NCBI RefSeq assembly: GCF_006716745.1
Contig: NZ_VFPP01000001.1
Coordinates: forward strand, 1 to 64,000
Direction of reading: 5' to 3'
DNA: 64,000 bases
Source: Saccharothrix saharensis
GTDB lineage: Bacteria; Actinomycetota; Actinomycetes; Mycobacteriales; Pseudonocardiaceae
Shown here: one piece after another, positions 1 through 7,831 of the stretch
How the letters are laid out: each line of letters begins with the position of its first letter
How positions within the stretch are numbered: the stretch's first letter is position 1
Program-made: the position numbers and the translations under genes
The notes under the pieces: generated by a model
Told to the model about the DNA's origin: nothing
Database searches by the model: none
What the model saw: only the letters and a program-made list of their open reading frames with translations

Positions 1-141
1 GCCGACGACGAGTTCCACCACCAGGCGGAACAACTCGAACGGCGGCGCCTGCCCGGTGCGCGCGGTGATCTCCGTGAGCGGGGCGGTCCGGCCCGGGAAC
101 GCCGGGTCCACCCGACGCGCGACGAAACCGGAATCGTTCAT
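1..141 (-). CDS. Truncated protein of unknown function, N-terminal 47 residues only
   Basis: An open frame on the minus strand starts at ATG 141 and runs off the left edge of the window. It begins MNDSGFVARR and continues through a segment rich in Pro and Thr into a hydrophobic stretch near FELFRLVVELV. The lengths of the frame and the high third-position GC suit a real gene. It is divergent from the TetR-like gene at 253, so the 111-bp gap (142-252) could be a shared control region; it contains the 8-bp palindrome TTGCGCAA at 188-195. The FELFRL segment is loosely reminiscent of N-termini of carboxymuconolactone-decarboxylase-like proteins, but the fragment is too short for a family call. 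Confidence 0.5.
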   Translation of the reverse strand, partial: MNDSGFVARRVDPAFPGRTAPLTEITARTGQAPPFELFRLVVELVVG

Positions 142-252
142 TCACGCATGCTAGCGGGTGTGATTCCGGCCACCACGGGCGCGGGAATTGCGCAAGAATG
201 ATCCGCCGCGCCGCGGTGAAACGGCTCCGATCGCGACACTGCTGTTCCGGCC

Positions 253-675
253 ATGACGAGAGGACGCGTCACCCGCGAGGACTGGGCGATGGCGGCGCTG
301 CGCGCCCTGGCCCGGGGTGGGGTGGCGGCGGTGCCCGTCGACGCGCTCGCCGGTGAACCGGACATCACCCGCGGCAGCGTCCACTGGCACTTCGAGGACC
401 GCGAAGCGCTCCTCGTGGCGGCCGTGGAGCTGCGGGAGCAGCGGACCACCGCCGACCTCATCGCCCGGCTCGCGGTCCTGGAGGACCCGGAGGAGAAGCT
501 GCGCGAGGGGCTGCGGACCGCGCTCGGCCCGGAGGTGATCGCCGGGCCCGCCTACCTCGGGTGGGCCGAACTGCGTCGCGTCGCCACCGCCGCGGTGCCG
601 GAGGTGTCGGGCGAGGGGCAGCGCGGGCGTGCGGCGTTGCAGCACCTGATCGACCGGCTCACCTCGGTCGGGTGA
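253..675 (+). CDS. Short TetR/AcrR-type transcriptional regulator
   Basis: A 140-residue protein whose first ~60 residues form a TetR-like DNA-binding domain: an N-terminal helix, then a helix-turn-helix with the recognition element ITRGSVHWHF, equivalent to the usual SRGxxYxHF, followed by EDREALLVAAVE. The C-terminal ligand-binding part (about residues 65-140) is much shorter than the family norm of about 190-210 residues in total, so the effector pocket may be reduced or the gene may be a degenerate copy. Start ATG 253 immediately precedes the domain. It is divergent from the truncated gene at 1-141, the usual arrangement for a TetR repressor and its target. Effector unknown. Confidence 0.75.
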   Translation: MTRGRVTREDWAMAALRALARGGVAAVPVDALAGEPDITRGSVHWHFEDREALLVAAVELREQRTTADLIARLAVLEDPEEKLREGLRTALGPEVIAGPAYLGWAELRRVATAAVPEVSGEGQRGRAALQHLIDRLTSVG

Positions 676-810
676 CGGCGGATCGGCGCGGCGACGACGC
701 GTCCCACTCGATCGGGCGCCGAAGTGTCGTAACACGCGGGTGGATCCCGTGGATATCGCCGGTTGACGCAACCGCGATCACGCCGCCGCGTTCAGTGAGG
801 AAGTCCGCCT

Positions 811-3624
811 GTGGAGTCAGCCACCCACCGGGAAGAGGGTGATCTACGCGTCGGTCGGCGGGGTGGGAGCCGCGATTACGACGCGTTCATCTCCTACAGC
901 CACGCCGCGGACAACCGGCTCGCGCCCGCCCTCCAGAGGGGGCTGCACAAGCTCGCCAGGCCCGCGAACCTGCGGTCGGCCCTCGACGTGTTCCGGGACG
1001 GCACCAGCCTCGCGGCCGGCCCCGACCTGTGGGCCACGATCGAAGTGGCGCTGCGGCGGTCGCGGTACTTCGTGCTGCTGGCCTCGCCCGACGCGGCCCG
1101 GTCGCCGTGGGTGCGGCGCGAGGTCGAGTTCTGGCGGCAGCACCGGGAACGCGACACCTTCCTGATCGTGCTCACCGACGGCTGGATCCACTGGGACGAG
1201 GCCCGCGGTGACTTCGACTGGGGCCGCACCACCGCCCTGCCTGAGCAGCTGCGGGGCTGGTTCGCACGCGAGCCCCTCTGGGTGGACCTGAGCTGGGCGC
1301 GCACCGAAACCCAGCTCACCCTGGACAACGCCGGGTTCCGCAACGACGTCGGGACGTTGGCGGCGGCCATCCACGGCGTCCCCAAGGACGACCTCGACAG
1401 CGAGGACGTCCGCCAACAGGTCCGCCGCCGGTGGACGCGCCGCGGTGTCGTCACGGCTCTCGCGGCGCTGGCCGCGCTGGCGCTCGTCGCCGCAGGCTTC
1501 GCGGTCGTCCAGCGCGACAACGCGATCGACGAGGCCACCGTGGCACGCGCGCGTCAACTGGCCGCTTTGGCCGTGTCGAACATCGACAGCAGGCTCGACC
1601 TCGCGCAGCTGCAAGCCGTGGCGGCCTACCGCACGCACCCCGACGCGCGGACGCGAGCGGCCCTGTTCGAGACGGTCGCGGCGAGCCCGCACCTCGTGCG
1701 CGTCGTGCCGATGGGCGTCCGGGCGACGGTCGTGTCCGGTGCACCGGGCCGCGACGTCGCCGTGGTCGGCACCGCGGACGGCAGGCTCCTGCGCTGGGAC
1801 CTCGACACCGGCGTCACCACCCAAGCCGCCTTGGGGAGCGGCCCGGTCGTCGAGATCGCCACCGACCTGACCGGGTCGAGGATCGTCGCCTCGGACGGCG
1901 ACCGGGTGTTCCTGTGGAACGGCGAGGACGGCGCGCGGCCGACCGGGCTGGACGTCCACCGGCCCGCCCCGGCCGGCTTCGGCAAGTACCTGGCCGTCTC
2001 GCCGTCGGGCAACACGATCGCCGTGATCCACGGCGTGACGTTCGAGGAAGCGCAGTTGGTGCTGTTGGACGGTGCGACGGGACGCGAGCGGCGCCGCGCC
2101 GACATCCCGGCCGGCCGGCGGGCGATCGGGCTGGTCGACGACACGACCGCGAACGTGATCGGCGACGGGCCCGTGGCGACGGTGAGCCGGATGTCGCTGT
2201 CCACTGTGGAGATCGAACCAGAAGGCGTCTGGCTGCAAGTCCCGGCAGACGGTTTCGCCTGCTGCGGGTACTCCTTCGACGCGAGCTTCACCGCCTGGGC
2301 CAAGGGCGGGACCACGCACGTGAGCCCCGACAACCCCGCCCACCCGTACTCGGCTCCCGACGAGTTCTTCCCCGTGTCGATGCCCATCGCGGAGCCGGAC
2401 CGGTTCGCGGTCGGTGCCGACGGGACCGAGGTCGCCGCGGCCGGCGGCGGCGCCCTCTACGCCGCCCGCTTCGACGGCAACGCACCCGTTGCGCCGACGC
2501 GGCTCCTGGGCACCGGCAACGTCGACGCGGTCGCGTTCGTCGGCCGCGACCGGCAACTGGTCTCGGCAAGCGGCACGGACCTGATCCACTGGGACATGTC
2601 CCAGGCCTCGCGCCTCGCCGCCGGCCCGACGATGCACGCGACGTCGGCGCCCGAAGCGGGGGACCGGCCCTTCCTGGACGTCTCACCGGATGGCGCCCAC
2701 CTGGCCGTGTCGGGGTGGGGACGGGAGAACCTGGTCGTCGCGGACTTCGGGGTCGCACCGCCGACGCGTGACCAGGTCGCCAAGCCCGCCGACGACGGGC
2801 TGCCGGTGTGGAGCCGGGACGGCACGCGCCTGCTGCTGCTGACGCCGAGCGGCGCCCACGCGCGGACCCCGGACGGTGGCTTCACCGAGGTGTGGCGCGA
2901 GCCGAACCGCAACAAGCCGGTCGCCGCGCGCACCTCCGCGGACGGGCAGCGGGTGGTGGTCGTGAGCGACCACGGCGAGGTCGACGTGCGCGCGTTCGGC
3001 GACGGGGCCGTCCTGTCGAGCGCGCCCGGTGCGCCGCAGCCCGCGGACGGGTCCGGCGGGCGGCGGGCCATCAGCGCCGACCTGTCGCGCGTCGCCACCG
3101 TCCGCGCCGACGGCGAGGTGTGGCTGACCGAGACGGCATCCGGGCGGCAGCACCGACTGCCGGGCACCGCCGCGTCGGCGGTCGCCTACGTCGAGGACCG
3201 GTTGCTGCTCGCGCGGGCCGACAACAGCCTGGAGGTGTGGGATTCCGCCGGTGAGCGGCTGCTGCGCACCATCGCCGCCGACGCCGGCTACACGTCGGTC
3301 ATGATCGGAATCGAGGGGCAGCGGCTCGTGGCCCGCCTGACCGCTGTCGGCACGGTGAAGCTGTGGAACGTGGACACGGGCGACCAGGTCGGTTCCGTGA
3401 CGCTGCCGGACAGCAGGGCGGACCTCAACACGGCGCTGGCCGCCAGCGCCGACGGCAGGGAACTGCTCGCGGCCACCGGCAACGGCACGATCACCCGCTG
3501 GCACCTCCACCCCGACGCCTGGATCGACGCCGCGTGCGCGAGCGCGGGCCGCGACCTGACTCCCGAGGAGTGGACGAGCGCGGTGGGCACCGAGGCGCCA
3601 GAGGTCATCGCCTGCGAGCGGTGA
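811..3624 (+). CDS. TIR domain / transmembrane / beta-propeller (WD40-like) protein
   Basis: A 937-residue protein. Residues 22-165 are a TIR-type domain: DYDAFISYSH at 22-31, and the conserved SPWVRREVEFW segment at 98-108, whose Glu104 or Glu106 is a candidate for the catalytic Glu of NAD-cleaving TIRs. A single hydrophobic helix at about 212-233 follows. From about residue 290 to the C-terminus are degenerate WD40-like blades (recurrent LRWDL, LYAARFD, LEVWDS, VKLWNV and a terminal ITRWHLHPD). Start GTG 811 is chosen because GAGGAAG lies about 8 nt upstream. TIR domains in bacteria are often NADases in immunity or signalling; WD40 sensors fused behind a membrane helix are common in actinomycetes, where function is rarely known. 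It sits alone with a hairpin just after its stop. No partner effector is visible. Defence is inference only. Confidence 0.85.
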   Translation: MESATHREEGDLRVGRRGGSRDYDAFISYSHAADNRLAPALQRGLHKLARPANLRSALDVFRDGTSLAAGPDLWATIEVALRRSRYFVLLASPDAARSPWVRREVEFWRQHRERDTFLIVLTDGWIHWDEARGDFDWGRTTALPEQLRGWFAREPLWVDLSWARTETQLTLDNAGFRNDVGTLAAAIHGVPKDDLDSEDVRQQVRRRWTRRGVVTALAALAALALVAAGFAVVQRDNAIDEATVARARQLAALAVSNIDSRLDLAQLQAVAAYRTHPDARTRAALFETVAASPHLVRVVPMGVRATVVSGAPGRDVAVVGTADGRLLRWDLDTGVTTQAALGSGPVVEIATDLTGSRIVASDGDRVFLWNGEDGARPTGLDVHRPAPAGFGKYLAVSPSGNTIAVIHGVTFEEAQLVLLDGATGRERRRADIPAGRRAIGLVDDTTANVIGDGPVATVSRMSLSTVEIEPEGVWLQVPADGFACCGYSFDASFTAWAKGGTTHVSPDNPAHPYSAPDEFFPVSMPIAEPDRFAVGADGTEVAAAGGGALYAARFDGNAPVAPTRLLGTGNVDAVAFVGRDRQLVSASGTDLIHWDMSQASRLAAGPTMHATSAPEAGDRPFLDVSPDGAHLAVSGWGRENLVVADFGVAPPTRDQVAKPADDGLPVWSRDGTRLLLLTPSGAHARTPDGGFTEVWREPNRNKPVAARTSADGQRVVVVSDHGEVDVRAFGDGAVLSSAPGAPQPADGSGGRRAISADLSRVATVRADGEVWLTETASGRQHRLPGTAASAVAYVEDRLLLARADNSLEVWDSAGERLLRTIAADAGYTSVMIGIEGQRLVARLTAVGTVKLWNVDTGDQVGSVTLPDSRADLNTALAASADGRELLAATGNGTITRWHLHPDAWIDAACASAGRDLTPEEWTSAVGTEAPEVIACER

Positions 3625-3642
3625 CCGCACGATCCGATCGAG

Positions 3643-3681
3643 CATGCACAGCTGTACGGACGAACCACACAGCTGTGCATG
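3643..3681 (+). terminator. Perfect 13-bp inverted repeat after the TIR gene
   Basis: CATGCACAGCTGT (3643-3655) and ACAGCTGTGCATG (3669-3681) are exact inverted repeats with a 13-nt loop, beginning 18 nt after the stop codon at 3624. The position suits a factor-independent terminator without a U tail, as often seen in actinomycetes. Each arm also contains the self-complementary octamer ACAGCTGT, so two tandem operator half-sites are an alternative reading. Confidence 0.6.
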
Positions 3682-3737
3682 GTCAACTCGGAGGGTGGTC
3701 GCGGCCACGGCGCAGCCTGCACGACCTCGACCGGGGC

Positions 3738-3959
3738 ATGTCGCTCCTGATGGCGGCGGCGTTGATCTTCGGCGGGGTGGTGTGCCTGCTCGTCGGGCGG
3801 TCCGCGCCCGAGCTGGTCACCCGGGCGCGGGCGGTGAGCGGGCTGGGCGCGGCCGCGTCGGTGGTCGTCCTCGGCCTGTCGCTGCGGTTGCTGCCCGTGC
3901 CGCCCGTCGTCCTGTTCGCGGTCGCCGCGGTGGCGTTCGGCTCGGCCCTGGTCAAGGCA
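3738..3959 (+). other. Coding-like hydrophobic stretch with no stop of its own
   Basis: From ATG 3738 the frame reads MSLLMAAALIFGGVVCLLVG and then a second and third hydrophobic segment (VVVLGLSLRLLPV, VVLFAVAAVAFG), about 74 residues with strongly GC-rich third positions, as expected for a small two- or three-helix membrane protein. After about 3959 the coding bias disappears, yet there is no in-frame stop until 5225, deep inside the oxidoreductase gene. It may be the remnant of a small membrane protein gene that lost its end, or a chance frame. Nothing else is seen in 3682-4062 apart from the ribosome-binding site of the next gene. Confidence 0.3.
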
Positions 3960-4062
3960 CGACCGGACGTGCCTGCCCGACCACCCGAACGGGCCGGAAC
4001 CGCGTGTTATACCTGGAGTGCCACAAGGAGGACGGCTCCGGCGGATCGGGGAGGCACTCGGC

Positions 4063-5181
4063 ATGGTCGCGCACGTGGTCGTCATCGGTGCGGGTGTCTA
4101 CGGCTCGTCGGTCGCCGCCGCGCTGGCGCGCCGAGGGGCGCGGGTCACCGTGGTGGACGCGGGCGCGCCCGCCGGCGGCACGTCCGGCGCGACGTTCTCG
4201 TGGACGAACTCCTGCGGCAAGCAACCGCGGTCCTACCACGACCTCAACGTCACGGGCATGGAAGCGCACCGGCGGCTGGCGGCCGACGTGCCGCACGGCG
4301 ACTGGTACCACGAGACCGGCAACCTGGAGTGGGCCGCTGCCGAAGCCGACCGGGAGGCGTTGAGCGGCAAGGTGGCGACCGTCCTCGCCTACGGCTACGA
4401 GGCGCGGTGGCTCGACCGGGCCGAGGCGCTGGCACTCGAACCCGACCTGGACCCGGCCGCGCTGCCCGAGGACGGGATCGCCTACTTCCCGCGCGAGGGC
4501 TGGGTCGAGCCGACCCGCCTGGTCGCCCACCTGCTGGCCGCGGCGGTCGCGGCGGGCGCCGAGGTCGTGCGCGACGACGCGGTGACCGGTTTGGAGGTGA
4601 CCGGTGGCGGGGTGCGCGCGGTCCGGCTCGCCTCGGGGCGGAGGCTGACCACCGACGCGGTGGTGGACTGCGCGGGACCGCAGGCCGCCCGGATCGCCGC
4701 ACTGGCGGGGTTGGCGCTGCCGATGCGCAACACCCGCGGCGTGCTCGTCTACACCTCGCCGGTCGCGGTGGCGGTGAGCCGCGTCGTCCACGCACCGCAG
4801 GTCCACCTGCGCCCGGACGGCGGGGGACGGCTGTTGCTGCACACCCCGGACGTGGACGGAGCGGCCCACGTGTCCGACACCGGCGCGGTCACCGTCGACC
4901 AGGCGGCCGTGGACGTGGTGGTCGAGGCGGGCCGCGCGCTCTACCCCGGCGCCCGGGGGATGACCGCGGAGAGCGTCCGAGTGGGCGAACGGCCCATTCC
5001 GGCCGACGGCCTGCCGGTGCTGGGGCGGGTGGCGGAGCTGCCCAACTTCCACTTCGCCGTCTCGCACAGCGGCGCGACGTTGAGCCTGCACGCCGGCGGC
5101 CTGGTCGCGGCGGAGGTGCTGGGCGAGGACCGCGACGACGCCCTGGCCCCGTTCCGGTTCGAGCGAACCGCCGTCCACTGA
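4063..5181 (+). CDS. FAD-dependent oxidoreductase, D-amino-acid oxidase/DadA-like
   Basis: A 372-residue flavoprotein of the DAO superfamily. The N-terminus is a classic dinucleotide-binding fold, VVIGAGVYGSS (Gly9, Gly11, Gly14) ending in Asp32, which contacts the FAD ribose. A central segment (EPTRLVAHLLAAAVAAGA, about 147-170) matches the DAO middle region, and the C-terminal GLPVLGRVAELPNFHFAVSHSG (about 326-347) is the flavin-contact region of the family. Start ATG 4063 is preferred over an in-frame GTG at 4018 because GGGGAGG lies about 8 nt upstream and the fold begins at once. It is followed 111 bp later by an amino-acid permease on the same strand, so oxidation of an imported amino acid or imino acid is a reasonable inference; the substrate cannot be read from sequence. 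Confidence 0.85.
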   Translation: MVAHVVVIGAGVYGSSVAAALARRGARVTVVDAGAPAGGTSGATFSWTNSCGKQPRSYHDLNVTGMEAHRRLAADVPHGDWYHETGNLEWAAAEADREALSGKVATVLAYGYEARWLDRAEALALEPDLDPAALPEDGIAYFPREGWVEPTRLVAHLLAAAVAAGAEVVRDDAVTGLEVTGGGVRAVRLASGRRLTTDAVVDCAGPQAARIAALAGLALPMRNTRGVLVYTSPVAVAVSRVVHAPQVHLRPDGGGRLLLHTPDVDGAAHVSDTGAVTVDQAAVDVVVEAGRALYPGARGMTAESVRVGERPIPADGLPVLGRVAELPNFHFAVSHSGATLSLHAGGLVAAEVLGEDRDDALAPFRFERTAVH

Positions 5182-5292
5182 GGACACGGTGCTTCGGGCG
5201 GCCGTATCGGCGGCTCTCCCGGTGATGGCGCGCGCACCCCGCGCCTGGCACTGTCGCGCTGCCCGCGGACCGCGCGACCTGAAGAGGGTGCC

Positions 5293-6696
5293 ATGGCCGA
5301 CCACGACAACGGCGGGCTGCTGCGGCAGTTGACCAGCCGCCAGATCGGCATGATCTCGCTCGGCGGCACCATCGGCACCGGGCTGTTCCTCGGGTCCAGC
5401 CTCGCCATCTCGATGGCCGGACCCGCGGTCGTGCTGGTCTACCTGGTGGGTGCGCTGGCGGCCGTCGCGGTGGCCTACGCGGTCGCCGAGATGGTGGTGG
5501 CGCACCCCGGGGCTGGCGGGTTCGGCGCGGTCGGCGCGCGGTACGCCGGCCCGATGGTCGGGTACGTGCAGCGGTGGTGCTACTGGGCCACGCAGGTGAT
5601 CACGGTCGGCGGCGAGGTCGTCGCGGCCGGGCTGTACGTCCGGTACTGGTGGCCGCAGGTGCCGCTGTGGGCGTCGGTGTGCCTGTTCTCCCTGGCGATC
5701 CTGGGCGTCAACTTCGCGGCCGTGCGGCTGTTCGGCGAGGTCGAGTACTGGTTCGCGATGGTCAAGGTGACGGCGCTGGTCGTCTTCGTGGTGCTCGGCG
5801 GGTTGTACGTCGTGTTCGGCCTGCCGGGGCGGGACGCCGCCGGGCTGTCGGCGTGGACCGACCACGGCGGGTTCATGCCCCACGGCCTGGTGGGCGTGCT
5901 GCTGGCGGTGAGCGTGGCGACGTTCGGCTACGGCGGGGTGGAGTCGGTGGCGATGACGGCCGCCGAGTCGCGCGACCCCGCCCGTGACATCCCGCGCGCC
6001 GCCCGGCGGGTGGTGCTGCGGCTGGCGCTGTTCTACGTGCTGGCCACCGGGATCATCGTGGCGATCGTGCCGTGGACGGAGGCGGCGGCGGTCGACGGTG
6101 TCGCGGAGAGCCCGTTCGTGACGCTGTTCGCCTCGATCGGCGTGCCGGCCGCCGCGGGCGTGATGAACCTGGTCGTCCTCACCGCCGCGCTGTCGGCCGC
6201 GAACACCACCCTCTACCTGGCGTCGCGCACCGCTCACTCGCTGGCGCTCGACCGGTACGCGCCGAAGGCCCTCGCCGCGGTGACCGACCGGGGGAGCCCG
6301 GTGAACGCCGTGCTCGCCTCGACCGCGGGTCTGGCCGTCGCGGCGGTGGCCGCCGCGCTGTCACCCGACGCGGCGTTCCCCGTGCTGCTCGGCATCGCGC
6401 TGTTCAGCGGCATGACCGCGTGGCTGCTGATCTTCGTGAGCCACCTGGCGTTCCGGCGCGCCCGCCGCCACCTGCCGCCGTCGCCGGTCCGGCTGCCGGG
6501 CGCGCCGGTCACCGCGGTGCTGAGCGTGCTGTACGTGGTGCTGGTGCTGGTGGCGACGGCGTTCACCGAGGCGTTCGGCCCGGCGTGGCAGGTCGGCGTG
6601 CCGTTCGTGGCACTGGTGCTGCTGTCCTACCCGGTGGTGCGGCGGCGCCGGTCGGCCCGCGACCGGCACGCCGAGGACTACACCGAGTCGGTGTAG
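5293..6696 (+). CDS. Amino-acid permease, APC superfamily (AAT type)
   Basis: A 467-residue polytopic membrane protein with about 12 hydrophobic segments. The N-terminus LTSRQIGMISLGGTIGTGLFLG carries the unwound first-helix motif GGTIGTGLF that binds the amino-acid carboxylate in amino-acid transporter (AAT) family permeases. Later helices include VESVAMTAAESRDPARDIPRA, the conserved helix 6 and loop region. ATG 5293 is preceded by GAAGAGGG. It probably imports an amino acid by proton symport across the cytoplasmic membrane, perhaps feeding the oxidoreductase at 4063. Its last 19 bp overlap the end of the convergent gene at 6678. Confidence 0.9.
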   Translation: MADHDNGGLLRQLTSRQIGMISLGGTIGTGLFLGSSLAISMAGPAVVLVYLVGALAAVAVAYAVAEMVVAHPGAGGFGAVGARYAGPMVGYVQRWCYWATQVITVGGEVVAAGLYVRYWWPQVPLWASVCLFSLAILGVNFAAVRLFGEVEYWFAMVKVTALVVFVVLGGLYVVFGLPGRDAAGLSAWTDHGGFMPHGLVGVLLAVSVATFGYGGVESVAMTAAESRDPARDIPRAARRVVLRLALFYVLATGIIVAIVPWTEAAAVDGVAESPFVTLFASIGVPAAAGVMNLVVLTAALSAANTTLYLASRTAHSLALDRYAPKALAAVTDRGSPVNAVLASTAGLAVAAVAAALSPDAAFPVLLGIALFSGMTAWLLIFVSHLAFRRARRHLPPSPVRLPGAPVTAVLSVLYVVLVLVATAFTEAFGPAWQVGVPFVALVLLSYPVVRRRRSARDRHAEDYTESV

Positions 6697-7226
6697 CCGT
6701 GCGCCACGATCCGCCGCGCGGACACGGCGTAGCCGTCGGTCCCGTCGGGCGCGAACGTGCCCAGGCCGTCGACGTACCGGTTGAACATGCAGAACGCCGC
6801 CGCGATCAGCACGGTGTCGTGGACCTCGACGTCGGTGGCGCCCTGCGCGCGAGCCCGGTCCACCAGGTCGGTGGTGACCGCGCGGCCCGACTGCTGCACG
6901 GCGGCCGCGATCCGCAGCAACGCCCGCAGCTTCTCCGACACCGGCGCGGTGTCCAGGTCCGCCCGCACCTGGTGCACCAGGGTCATGCCCTCGTCCAGTT
7001 GCGCGGCGGCGAACGCCGAGTGCGAGTCACGGCAGAACCGGCACTCGTTCAACGCGGACACGTAGGCCGCGATCAGCTCGCGCTCGCCGGCGGGCAGCGA
7101 GTTCGGCGCGCGCAGCAGGGCCTCGGCCAGGGCGTTGAGCGGCTTGGCCGTCTCGGGCCGGAACTTCATCAGCCCGGTGATACCGGGGAACAGGGTCTCG
7201 TCCATGCCGAGGTCGATGTGCGCCAT
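6678..7226 (-). CDS. AhpD/carboxymuconolactone-decarboxylase-like peroxidase family protein
   Basis: A 182-residue all-helical protein with the AhpD signature CxxCxxxH at Cys62, Cys65 and His69 (ECRFCRDSHS), the redox-active dithiol and the histidine that activates it. Length and the flanking helices fit the uncharacterised peroxidase-related subgroup of this family, which reduces alkyl hydroperoxides in cases that have been tested. The start ATG 7226 has no convincing Shine-Dalgarno sequence; instead a 12-bp inverted repeat ends 12 nt upstream. The stop overlaps the permease gene tail on the opposite strand by 19 bp. Its own role here is unknown. Confidence 0.85.
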   Translation of the reverse strand: MAHIDLGMDETLFPGITGLMKFRPETAKPLNALAEALLRAPNSLPAGERELIAAYVSALNECRFCRDSHSAFAAAQLDEGMTLVHQVRADLDTAPVSEKLRALLRIAAAVQQSGRAVTTDLVDRARAQGATDVEVHDTVLIAAAFCMFNRYVDGLGTFAPDGTDGYAVSARRIVAHGYTDSV

Positions 7227-7238
7227 GGGAGCACGCTA

Positions 7239-7277
7239 GCCGTTCACCGACCACTCGGGGGGTGATCGGTGAACGGC
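7239..7277 (-). promoter_or_regulatory. 12-bp perfect inverted repeat upstream of the AhpD-like gene
   Basis: GCCGTTCACCGA (7239-7250) and TCGGTGAACGGC (7266-7277) are exact inverted repeats with a 15-nt loop. They lie between the terminator of the upstream membrane gene and the AhpD-like start at 7226, where an operator or an RNA leader hairpin would be. As a separate hairpin already follows the membrane gene (7311-7334), an operator is the better guess. Confidence 0.5.
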
Positions 7278-7310
7278 CGCGCTGCGTGATCCCGCAGTGG
7301 ACGGCCCGGC

Positions 7311-7334
7311 CCCGCCGCGAGGGGGTGCGGCGGG
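7311..7334 (-). terminator. Hairpin terminator of the membrane-protein pair
   Basis: CCCGCCGC (7311-7318) and GCGGCGGG (7327-7334) pair perfectly around an 8-nt loop, beginning about 18 nt after the stop codon (7353) of the leftward membrane gene. GC-rich, no T tract. Position and symmetry support a terminator. Confidence 0.55.
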
Positions 7335-7352
7335 CAACCGGGCGCTGTGGCC

Positions 7353-7817
7353 CTACTTGGCGTGGCCGCGCAGCATGAGCAGCACGGCGCCGGTCGTCAT
7401 CCCGAACCCGACCACGTGGCCGAACAGGCTGACCCATTGGGCGTTGCCGACCACGAACACCATGTCGCTCATCATGGGGTCCGCGGTGACGCTCAGCCAC
7501 AGCGGCATGATGATCAGCGCGCCGAGGACCCACAGGACCGCGCCGTACAGCATGCTCGCGGCGTAGACGGGCGGCACCGCGCCCAGTTTGCGGGTCAGCG
7601 CGCCGAACCCGGCGCCGGCGATGGCCGAGATGACCATGTGCACGATGAAGCCGACGACGGCGTTCTCGACGCCGATCAGCATGCCGACCATGGGCAGGGA
7701 ACCCATCCCGGCCATCAGCAGGCCGAACACGAGGCCGCCGGCGAGCCCGGCCAGCGCCCCGTTGCGGATGGGTGACTCCGACCTGGTGGTCATCGGGACA
7801 GCGATTGTCGCGGACAC
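7353..7817 (-). CDS. Small integral membrane protein of unknown function
   Basis: A 154-residue hydrophobic protein with about four membrane segments ([20 protein letters not shown], then [39 protein letters not shown], and a last one near [19 protein letters not shown]). I do not recognise the family. Start GTG 7817 is chosen over ATG 7793 because AAGGAG lies 6 nt upstream of it. It follows the 303-residue membrane protein gene (stop at 7832) by 14 bp on the same strand, so the two are one operon and probably act together. A hairpin at 7311-7334 closes the unit. Confidence 0.75.
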   Translation of the reverse strand: MSATIAVPMTTRSESPIRNGALAGLAGGLVFGLLMAGMGSLPMVGMLIGVENAVVGFIVHMVISAIAGAGFGALTRKLGAVPPVYAASMLYGAVLWVLGALIIMPLWLSVTADPMMSDMVFVVGNAQWVSLFGHVVGFGMTTGAVLLMLRGHAK

Positions 7818-7831
7818 GATCAGCTCCTTCG

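Noticed and set aside
3683..3955. Minus-strand 90-residue frame opposite the hydrophobic stretch
   Set aside because: Ser/Arg/Thr-rich composition typical of an antisense frame; the plus strand has the better coding bias.
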